Of a stretch of 64,000 nucleotides of DNA, positions 45,373 to 51,798 are shown in pieces (positions within the stretch are counted from its first letter, which is position 1; every line of letters begins with the position of its first letter). Both the position numbers and the translations under genes were made by a program. Location of the stretch: NCBI GenBank assembly GCA_016213505.1, contig JACRAF010000039.1, positions 1 through 64,000 on the forward strand. Reading direction: 5' to 3'. The notes under the pieces were generated by a model. That model was given only the letters and a program-made list of their open reading frames with translations. It ran no database searches and had not been told where the DNA came from. Origin of the DNA: Devosia nanyangense. Lineage in GTDB: Bacteria > Pseudomonadota > Alphaproteobacteria > Rhizobiales > Devosiaceae.

Positions 45373-46338
45373 ATGCCGTTATATGATTTCAGCCTGCCGG
45401 AACTGCGCCGCTACCAAAGCGATCTCGTCGCGCCCGACGATTTCGGCGCCTTCTGGGAGCAAACGCTGTCGGACTCCCGCGCGGCCTCGTCATCGGTTGA
45501 GTTCGAGCCGATCGATGTCGGCCTGAAGCTCGTCGAGGTGTACGACGTCACCTTCGCCGGCTTCGGCGGCCACCCGATCAAGGCCTGGCTGATTCTGCCG
45601 CGCGACCGGCCCCAGGCTCTCGCCTGCGTCGTCAAATTCATCGGCTATGGCGGCGGGCGGGGGTTTCCGCACGAGCACCTGCTCTGGCCCACGGCCGGAT
45701 ACGCGACCTTCGTCATGGATACCCGCGGCCAGGGCAGCTCCTGGTCGAAAGGCGACACGCCCGACCCCGTAGGCTCCGACCCGGCGCTGCCCGGCTTCAT
45801 GACGCGTGGAATCCTCGACCCCCAGAGCTACTATTACCGCCGCGTCTTTACCGACGCCGTGCGCGCGGTCGAAGCGGCCCGCAGCCACGCGGCCATCGAC
45901 CCGGCGCGGATCGCAGTCACCGGCGGCAGCCAGGGCGGCGGTATCGCGCTGGCGGCGGCTGGGTTGGATTCGGGCGTTCGTGCGGTCATGCCCGACGTGC
46001 CGTTCCTGTGCGATTTCCCACGCGCCGTGAGAGTGACGCCCCGCGATCCATTCCCCGAGATCTCGCGGTTCCTCGCCGTCCATCGCGACAAGGTCGCGCA
46101 GGTCTTCAAGACGCTGGCCTATTTCGATGGCGTCTGCTTTGCCCGGCGCAGCAAAGCCGCCGCGCTGTTTTCGGTCGGCATCATGGACACTATCTGCCCG
46201 CCGTCCACCGTCTTTGCCGCCTTCAACGCGTTCGCCGGCACCGACAAGACCATCGTCGAATACGGCTTCAACGACCACGAAGGCGGCGGCGCCTTCCAGG
46301 ACCGCGCGCAACTGGAGTGGCTTGCCGGCCATCTGTAG
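45373..46338 (+). CDS. Acetyl xylan esterase / cephalosporin-C deacetylase (CE7 family)
   Basis: A 321-residue serine esterase. Family blocks are the N-terminal DFSLPELRRYQ, the GYGGGRGFPHEHLLWP oxyanion loop, DTRGQGSSW, and the nucleophile GGSQGGG with S186. The acid is in GIMDTICPPST and the catalytic histidine in NDHEGGG. CE7 enzymes remove acetyl groups from xylo-oligosaccharides or cephalosporin C. GGGGAG lies upstream of ATG 45373. It has no sugar transporter neighbours and interrupts the ispE-polyprenyl synthase order. Confidence 0.92.
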   Translation: MPLYDFSLPELRRYQSDLVAPDDFGAFWEQTLSDSRAASSSVEFEPIDVGLKLVEVYDVTFAGFGGHPIKAWLILPRDRPQALACVVKFIGYGGGRGFPHEHLLWPTAGYATFVMDTRGQGSSWSKGDTPDPVGSDPALPGFMTRGILDPQSYYYRRVFTDAVRAVEAARSHAAIDPARIAVTGGSQGGGIALAAAGLDSGVRAVMPDVPFLCDFPRAVRVTPRDPFPEISRFLAVHRDKVAQVFKTLAYFDGVCFARRSKAAALFSVGIMDTICPPSTVFAAFNAFAGTDKTIVEYGFNDHEGGGAFQDRAQLEWLAGHL

Positions 46339-46418
46339 CGCTGTGTTGGGTTAACGAGGTCGCTGCCGGTAATCGTGCAGACCGGTCAGCAGGCCAAGCG
46401 CCAGCTGACAGGGCTGGA

Positions 46419-46619
46419 GATCGGCCAAAAGATCGGCCAGGGCGGACGAGATGTTGAAGATAAGATCATGATTTCAGCATCTTAGGACACATCGTAGATC
46501 GGCCATTCCCCTCAGCCTGGCTCCATGATAGAAGATCGGCCAAAAGATCGGCCAAGATCGCCCCCCTGAGCCAATACTACACTACTTTACAATGTGCTGT
46601 AGCGAGAATGGATCGGCCA
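46419..46619 (+). promoter_or_regulatory. Six GATCGGCCA repeats upstream of fic
   Basis: Six identical 9-mers in the same direction at 46419, 46431, 46497, 46534, 46546 and 46611. Two pairs are 12 bp apart with an AAA centre. A -10-like TACAAT lies at 46588-46593 between the fifth and sixth copies, and the last copy touches the fic start codon. The 282-bp gap 46339-46620 has no convincing gene. They look like binding sites, possibly for the fic product's own C-terminal winged helix. Confidence 0.65.
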
Positions 46620-46620
46620 A

Positions 46621-47877
46621 ATGCTCGAAACGGTTCAGCGGATTGAACCAGCACGACTGGAACGGCCCAGCGAAGAAACGGTCGACACGATCGCCACGCT
46701 TTCCGCGGCCTCCGCGACCCTGGGGCGGGCGCTAAAGCCGCAGACGGCAAACAGCTTGCGCGCTCTCGTACGCATCATGAACAGCTACTACAGCAACCTG
46801 ATCGAGGGAAACCACACGCTGCCGCGTGATATCGAAAGCGCTCTCGCGGTCATCCGGCACTCACCAGCGCATCGCAACGAGACACGGCCAGCAGAAATCG
46901 AGCGGGCGCTCAGTGACGGACCGGATCGGGACGAAGGGCGACGGAATCTCCAGTTGGAAGCTGCCGCCCATGTGCGGGTGCAGGAGGAGGTAGATCGTCA
47001 GGCCCTTGCGGGCGTTCTGCCCGAGCCGGCGTCTCAGGACTTCGTCCGCTGGCTTCATCGCGCTTTCTATGCCGGCGCGGCACCGGAATTATTGGTCGCC
47101 CGCGGAAGCGGCAAGACCTGGAAGATGATACCTGGCGAGTGGCGATCCACGTCCGACCAGGACGTCGCGGTAGGGCGTCACACGCCTCCATCCAGCGAGC
47201 GCGTCCCAGACTTCATGCAATACTTTGCTGAGCGCTACAGGACCGAGACGATGGGCAGGTCAACGCGGATCATTGCCGTCGCCGCCGCGCATCACCGCTT
47301 CAACTATATTCATCCCTTTCCCGACGGCAACGGTCGCGTCAGCCGGTTGATGAGTCACGCCCTCGCCTACAAGGCCGAGATAGCGGCTCATGGACTCTGG
47401 TCGGTGTCCCGCGGTCTGGCGCGCGGCCTCGAAAGCCGTACCGAATACAAGCGCATGATGGACTATGCCGACACTCCGCGTCAGGGTGATCTCGATGGGC
47501 GAGGAAACCTCTCCGAGAAGGCGCTGTCCGACTTTGTCCTTTGGTTCCTCAAGACCTGTGTCGATCAGGTCACCTTCATGTCCAGCCTCTTCGACCTCGA
47601 CAGTTTGGCGGATCGGCTCCACAGCTACGTCGCCCGCAAGGACAATCTCAAACCCGAAAGCACCAGAATCCTGGATCAGGTGTTGCTTCGAGGGGAGCTT
47701 GATCGCGGGGACGTCGCGTCGATCACCGGATTGCCCGAACGTAGTGCCCGTCGCGTCCTTGCCGACGTGCTGGCGACTGGACTGCTTGCGTCCGATACAC
47801 CCAAAGGCAGGCTGTCATTGCGGTTTCCTGCGGATGCAGCCGAACTCTTGTTTCCGCGACTGTTTCTTGAAACCTAA
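46621..47877 (+). CDS. Fic-domain protein with self-inhibitory motif and C-terminal winged helix
   Basis: A 418-residue Fic (AMPylase-type) protein. The catalytic loop HPFPDGNGRVSR is at 231-242. The inhibitory motif S-x-x-x-E-G occurs at 58-63 (SNLIEG), the N-terminal class II arrangement that blocks ATP until released. Residues about 345-410 look like a winged-helix domain. It would transfer AMP or another nucleotide monophosphate to an unknown protein. No ribosome site is visible; the ATG at 46621 follows a GATCGGCCAA repeat directly, so translation may be leaderless. Composition is below the genome average. Confidence 0.92.
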   Translation: MLETVQRIEPARLERPSEETVDTIATLSAASATLGRALKPQTANSLRALVRIMNSYYSNLIEGNHTLPRDIESALAVIRHSPAHRNETRPAEIERALSDGPDRDEGRRNLQLEAAAHVRVQEEVDRQALAGVLPEPASQDFVRWLHRAFYAGAAPELLVARGSGKTWKMIPGEWRSTSDQDVAVGRHTPPSSERVPDFMQYFAERYRTETMGRSTRIIAVAAAHHRFNYIHPFPDGNGRVSRLMSHALAYKAEIAAHGLWSVSRGLARGLESRTEYKRMMDYADTPRQGDLDGRGNLSEKALSDFVLWFLKTCVDQVTFMSSLFDLDSLADRLHSYVARKDNLKPESTRILDQVLLRGELDRGDVASITGLPERSARRVLADVLATGLLASDTPKGRLSLRFPADAAELLFPRLFLET

Positions 47878-48902
47878 TACGCCCGGCTCACATAGAACTC
47901 GGCAATATCCGACAAGATCGTCTTCATCTCGGACTCCGGCAGCCCCGCCAGCGCCGCGCGGGCGGCGCGCACATGCGCGTGCGCCTGGTCCACCGTGCGG
48001 CTGAGCGCATTGTGCCGGTTCATGATCGCCGCCACCTGCGCCAGGGCCGTTTCGCTCGCGTCGGGCTTGCCCAGCGAGGCGACGATGATCTCGCGCTCGG
48101 CCGGGTTGGCGTCGGCGAGCGCCATGATCACCGGCAGCGTCATCTTGCCTTCGCGCAGATCGTCGCCGGAATTCTTGCCCATCGCCCCGCTCTCGCCGCG
48201 ATAGTCGAGCACGTCGTCGACCAGCTGGAACGCCAATCCAAGCTCCATGCCGTAGTCGCGCATCGCCGCCCGGCCCGCCTCGTCGGCGCCGCCCGCCATG
48301 GCGCCCACCTCCGCCGCCGCCTGGAACAGCGTTGCAGTCTTGGCGCGGATCACCTGGTCGTAGTCGGCCGTCGTCGCCGTGAGGTCGCGCGCCTTGGCGA
48401 GCTGGAACACCTCGCCCTCGGCAATGATCGTCGCGGCTTTCGCCAGCACCCCGAGCGCATCGAGCTTGCCGGTCTCGACCATCATCAGGAACGCCTGCCC
48501 GAGCAGAAAATCGCCGACGAGCACGCTCGCCTGGTTGCCCCAGATCATGCGCGCCGCCGGCCGGCCGCGCCGCATGTCGCTCTCGTCCACCACGTCGTCG
48601 TGGAGCAGCGTCGCGTTGTGCATGAATTCGACGGCGGCGGCGTAATTGGTCTGCGCCCCGGTGGCACGCCCGAACAGCAGCGCCGCCGCGACCGTCAGCA
48701 TCGGCCTGAGCCGCTTGCCCCCCGCTTCGATCAGGTAGCGCGCCAGTTCGGGCACCATCTCGACATGCGAGTCGGCGCGCTTGAGGATCAGCGCATTGAC
48801 CTTTTGCATCTCGGCGTCGGTGGCCGCGAGCAGCCGGTCGAGAGCGCCAAGCCCCGCCGCTTCCTTGGTTGCTGCCGCCGAAACCACCATTGCCTCGTCC
48901 AT
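47874..48902 (-). CDS. Polyprenyl diphosphate synthase (octaprenyl/decaprenyl type)
   Basis: A 342-residue trans-prenyltransferase making the side chain of ubiquinone. First aspartate-rich motif HDDVVDESD is at 101-109, the second in AFQLVDDVLDY; GGKRLRPML precedes them. Chain length cannot be read safely. ATG 48902 is used rather than a TTG at 48923. It converges on the fic gene by a 4-bp overlap, consistent with the fic gene being a later arrival. Confidence 0.94.
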   Translation of the reverse strand: MDEAMVVSAAATKEAAGLGALDRLLAATDAEMQKVNALILKRADSHVEMVPELARYLIEAGGKRLRPMLTVAAALLFGRATGAQTNYAAAVEFMHNATLLHDDVVDESDMRRGRPAARMIWGNQASVLVGDFLLGQAFLMMVETGKLDALGVLAKAATIIAEGEVFQLAKARDLTATTADYDQVIRAKTATLFQAAAEVGAMAGGADEAGRAAMRDYGMELGLAFQLVDDVLDYRGESGAMGKNSGDDLREGKMTLPVIMALADANPAEREIIVASLGKPDASETALAQVAAIMNRHNALSRTVDQAHAHVRAARAALAGLPESEMKTILSDIAEFYVSRAY

Positions 48903-48959
48903 GGCGTTGAGACTTGTCCGCAAAACTCTATGATCGCCGCGGAACCGGCCCGAGTTGCA

Positions 48960-49736
48960 ATGTCCCTAGCCCAAGGCGCTGAAATTGTAAAACGTGAGGG
49001 TGTCACACATGACGCCTTTCTCGGCGGCCGCCTGACCATCGCCCAGCCCGCCAAAGGCTTTCGTGCCGGGCTCGATTCGGTGCTGCTCGGCGCTGCTGTC
49101 GGCCGCTCCGCCGGCCATCTGCTCGATCTCGGGGCAGGGGCGGGCACCGCCGCGCTGGTGGCGCTGGCCGATCGTCCGGCGCTCACCGCGACCCTGGTCG
49201 ACGCCGATCCGGATATCGCTGCGCTCGCCGCCGAGAACATTGACTCCAATGGCTTTTCCGCCCGCGCCCGGGTGCTGGTGCTCGATTTTACAGGCTCCGG
49301 CCGGAGTCGCGTCGCCGCCGGGCTCGCGGCCGATGCCTACGACGCCGTGATCGCCAACCCGCCCTTCTTTGAGGCCGGCACCGCCCCGGCGCCCCGCCGC
49401 GCAGCCGCCCGGCACATGCCGGCCGATGCCCTGGACCGCTGGGTCAGGACCGCCGCAGCCCACGCCGCGCCGGGCGGCGAGGTGATCTTCATCCACGTCG
49501 CCGGGCGGCTCTCGGCCTTGCTCGCCGCCTTCGACTCCCGCTTCGGCGCCATCACCCTCCTGCCGCTGATCCCGCGCGAGGGCGATCCGGCCCACCGCGT
49601 CCTCATTCGCGGCATCAAGGGCTCCCGCGCCCCGCTGACCCTGCTCGCCTCCCGCGCCCTCCACACCCCGGCGGGCCGCGATTTCCGCGCCGAGTTCGAG
49701 GCAATCTTCCGCGGCGACGACCGGCTGCACTGGTAA
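48960..49736 (+). CDS. tRNA1(Val) (adenine(37)-N6)-methyltransferase-like protein
   Basis: A 258-residue class I methyltransferase. The start THDAFLGGRLTIAQPAKGFRAGLDSVLLGAAV, the LLDLGAGAGTAAL SAM loop and the catalytic VIANPPFFE (NPPF) motif place it with YfiC/TrmN6. Modification of tRNA position 37 is inferred from the family. ATG 48960 gives a usual N-terminus; ATG 48930 adds ten residues. Divergent from the polyprenyl synthase. Confidence 0.88.
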   Translation: MSLAQGAEIVKREGVTHDAFLGGRLTIAQPAKGFRAGLDSVLLGAAVGRSAGHLLDLGAGAGTAALVALADRPALTATLVDADPDIAALAAENIDSNGFSARARVLVLDFTGSGRSRVAAGLAADAYDAVIANPPFFEAGTAPAPRRAAARHMPADALDRWVRTAAAHAAPGGEVIFIHVAGRLSALLAAFDSRFGAITLLPLIPREGDPAHRVLIRGIKGSRAPLTLLASRALHTPAGRDFRAEFEAIFRGDDRLHW

Positions 49737-49779
49737 TGGCGCCCACGCGGCCCTACATCACCGCCGGATCGAGGCGCAT

Positions 49780-50607
49780 ATGATGGCGAAGAGTTCTGGC
49801 TTTGTCGGTTGGCTGACCCGACCGTTCGTCGGCGGCGGTCCGATCATTCCCGTCGTCCGGCTGCACGGCGTCATCGCCGCCGAGCAGCGCCTCGGCCGGC
49901 TGAACATCCAGAGCGTGGCGCCGCTGCTCGAGCGCGCCTTCGAGATGGCCGGCCCGGCCGTCGCCATCATCGTCAATTCACCCGGCGGCTCCGCCGTGCA
50001 GTCGCGCCTCATCGCCAAGCGCATCCGCGATCTTGCCGCCGAGCACGAAAAGCAGGTGCTGGTGTTTGTCGAGGACGCTGCCGCCTCGGGCGGCTATTTC
50101 ATCGCCACCGCCGGCGACGAGATCATCGCCGATCCGTCGTCGATCGTCGGCTCCATCGGCGTCATCTTCGCCGGCTTCGGCTTTGCCGGCACCATGGACA
50201 AGCTCGGCGTCGAGCGCCGCGTCCACACCGCCGGCAAGAACAAATCCACCCTCGATCCCTTCCTCCCCGAGAAGCCCGAGGACGTCGAACGCATCAAGCA
50301 GATGGAGCTCGACGTGCACCAGGTATTCATCGACTGGGTCAAGGCGCGCCGCGGCGCCAAACTCAAGGCATCCGACGATCAGCTGTTCACCGGCGAGTTC
50401 TGGAGCGCCGTTCGCGGCCTCGATCTCGGTCTCGTCGACGCACTGGGCGATCTGCACGAAACGCTCCGGACCCGCTTCGGCGAGAACGTCCGGCTCCGCC
50501 CGGTCGAACCGAGGCGCGGGCTTTTCCAATTGCCGCGCTTCGGCCTTGGCGCCGATCTCGCCGCCGCCATCGAGGATCGCGCCATGTGGACGCGGTTCGG
50601 ACTATGA
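49780..50607 (+). CDS. S49-family serine peptidase (SppA-like)
   Basis: A 275-residue peptidase of the SppA/SohB clan. The nucleophile is S103 in DAAASGGYFIA and the general base probably K155 in GKNKSTLDPF; VNSPGG precedes them at 66-70. It lacks a clear signal peptide or helix at the N-terminus, so it is likely cytosolic and membrane-associated. ATG 49780. Its stop overlaps the next ATG by 4 bp (ATGA). Confidence 0.92.
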   Translation: MMAKSSGFVGWLTRPFVGGGPIIPVVRLHGVIAAEQRLGRLNIQSVAPLLERAFEMAGPAVAIIVNSPGGSAVQSRLIAKRIRDLAAEHEKQVLVFVEDAAASGGYFIATAGDEIIADPSSIVGSIGVIFAGFGFAGTMDKLGVERRVHTAGKNKSTLDPFLPEKPEDVERIKQMELDVHQVFIDWVKARRGAKLKASDDQLFTGEFWSAVRGLDLGLVDALGDLHETLRTRFGENVRLRPVEPRRGLFQLPRFGLGADLAAAIEDRAMWTRFGL

Positions 50608-50825
50608 TCGCCATCGCCATCCGCATCGTCATCTTCGCGGCCATCGGCCTCGCCATCTATTTCGGCGTCCGCCGCATCTGGCGCGACTGGTCCGGCCAGT
50701 TCCGCACCGAAGAAAAGGCGATCCACGACCGCGACCTCGCCGAGCGCGCCCGCCCCGACGTGATCACCTTGAAGCGCGACAAAGACGGGACGTTCCGCCC
50801 GCCGGACAAGGGGCCGCGGGACTAA
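50604..50825 (+). CDS. Small single-pass membrane protein
   Basis: A 73-residue protein: one membrane helix (about 2-20, IAIRIVIFAAIGLAIYFGV) and a charged C-terminal tail with DLKRDKDGTFRP-like residues (VITLKRDKDGTFRP). It starts inside the stop codon of the S49 peptidase, the strongest coupling in the window. Similar pairs occur in Rhizobiales. It may anchor the peptidase at the membrane; that is an inference. Confidence 0.75.
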   Translation: MIAIAIRIVIFAAIGLAIYFGVRRIWRDWSGQFRTEEKAIHDRDLAERARPDVITLKRDKDGTFRPPDKGPRD

Positions 50826-51451
50826 ACGGGCATGCCAAGAGCCATCCACTCGGTCATAGCGGCGAGGAGTTCAGCGGTGGGGTAGTCCCGAATGTCTTTC
50901 TCGTCGAACCCCGCCGTCAGTTGCCCCTCATAGTACCATTTCTGGAACAGCGCATATCGGTCGATGATGCGAGAGGCGCCGGGTGCCTTGATCCCGGCTT
51001 CGCTCACGAGCCAGTTCCGGACTTTGCGGATGACGACATCGAACTGGCCGCCGTGCACCTGGATGTCGCATCCAGCCAGGTCGGAGAGGCCAGCCTGATA
51101 CTGCCGCGCGACTTGCTCCAGGATGAGCAGTCGCTTGCCGGCGAAGCGTCCGTCTCCATACTCGCGACAGCCGTAGTCGAGGCCGAGTTCGAACGGCATA
51201 TTCAGTCGATAGAACTCGCCCTTGTTCTTGGCCTGAATCCGGCTCAGGTCGTGTATCGAGAACTTCGCTGTGCGAATGAGGGCCATGATTTTGTGCAGCC
51301 TGACGCTGGCGGAGTCATTGCTCTCGGACGCGATGCGCGGGGTGAGCTTCAGGTAGATCAGGCAAAAGAGCATCGCCTGGAGGAGGGGAGCGAAGTCTCC
51401 GTCGAACGGACAATTAATGAAGACGGAAGTCTCGAACTCCGCCTTCTCCAC
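50822..51451 (-). CDS. TIR/nucleoside-deoxyribosyltransferase-like protein of unknown function
   Basis: A 209-residue alpha/beta protein. The first strand and loop read FINCPFD (11-17), followed by SESND..SVRLHKI (42-55), HDLSR (67-71), NMPFELGL with E88 (84-91), and a late RNWL helix (145-148). A strand-PFD start, a D-L-S turn and a FELG helix are what TIR-like and nucleoside 2-deoxyribosyltransferase-like folds show, so NAD or nucleotide cleavage is possible. I infer the fold, not the activity. It lies 3 bp after the DUF2188 gene and should be co-expressed. The cassette interrupts the conserved S49-glyQ neighbourhood. Confidence 0.7.
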   Translation of the reverse strand: MEKAEFETSVFINCPFDGDFAPLLQAMLFCLIYLKLTPRIASESNDSASVRLHKIMALIRTAKFSIHDLSRIQAKNKGEFYRLNMPFELGLDYGCREYGDGRFAGKRLLILEQVARQYQAGLSDLAGCDIQVHGGQFDVVIRKVRNWLVSEAGIKAPGASRIIDRYALFQKWYYEGQLTAGFDEKDIRDYPTAELLAAMTEWMALGMPV

Positions 51452-51454
51452 CGG

Positions 51455-51676
51455 CTAGACCTTCACGCCGACCGTGCGTGCGTAAGAACTGCGCTCGCGA
51501 ATTCTCCCGTCGGAACCGTGAACGTAGAGTTCGGAGTGCTCGCTCCGAGCCAATTCGCGCGCGCGCGCGATGGCCTCTTCCTGAGTCTCGAACGTCCCCG
51601 ATGCCCGCGTTGCCCCGCTTCTGACGACGCGCCATTTCCCCCCACCGGGGATCACGTGCTGGCTCTTCGAAGACAC
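51455..51676 (-). CDS. DUF2188 domain protein
   Basis: A 73-residue protein matching DUF2188: HVIPGGGKWRVVRSGATRASGTF, then ETQEEAIARARELAR and ELYVHGSDGRIRERSSY. It folds as a small beta-sheet with one helix and is found in many bacteria without known function. GTG 51676 has AGGAGG seven bases upstream. The next gene (50822-51451) begins 3 bp after its stop. As a compact companion it could be an inhibitor, adaptor or sensor for the TIR-like protein. Confidence 0.82.
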   Translation of the reverse strand: MSSKSQHVIPGGGKWRVVRSGATRASGTFETQEEAIARARELARSEHSELYVHGSDGRIRERSSYARTVGVKV

Positions 51677-51798
51677 TCTAGCCTCCTACAGGCTGCTGCA
51701 TTGTTCAGCTTCGCGTCGAAGATAGTATGCCGAACGGAACTTGCCAACTGATGGACGTCGCCGTCGTCGAGGTGTCCGCTCTCCTGACGGCCGCCCCC

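Noticed and set aside
46373-46486. Short frame across the first GATCGGCCA pair (reads IGQKIGQ)
   Set aside because: Explained by the DNA repeat itself; the other repeats are not in a shared frame and no start signal is present.
46419-46619. CRISPR-like array
   Set aside because: Repeats are 9 bp with irregular spacing and no unique spacers of constant length; no cas genes.
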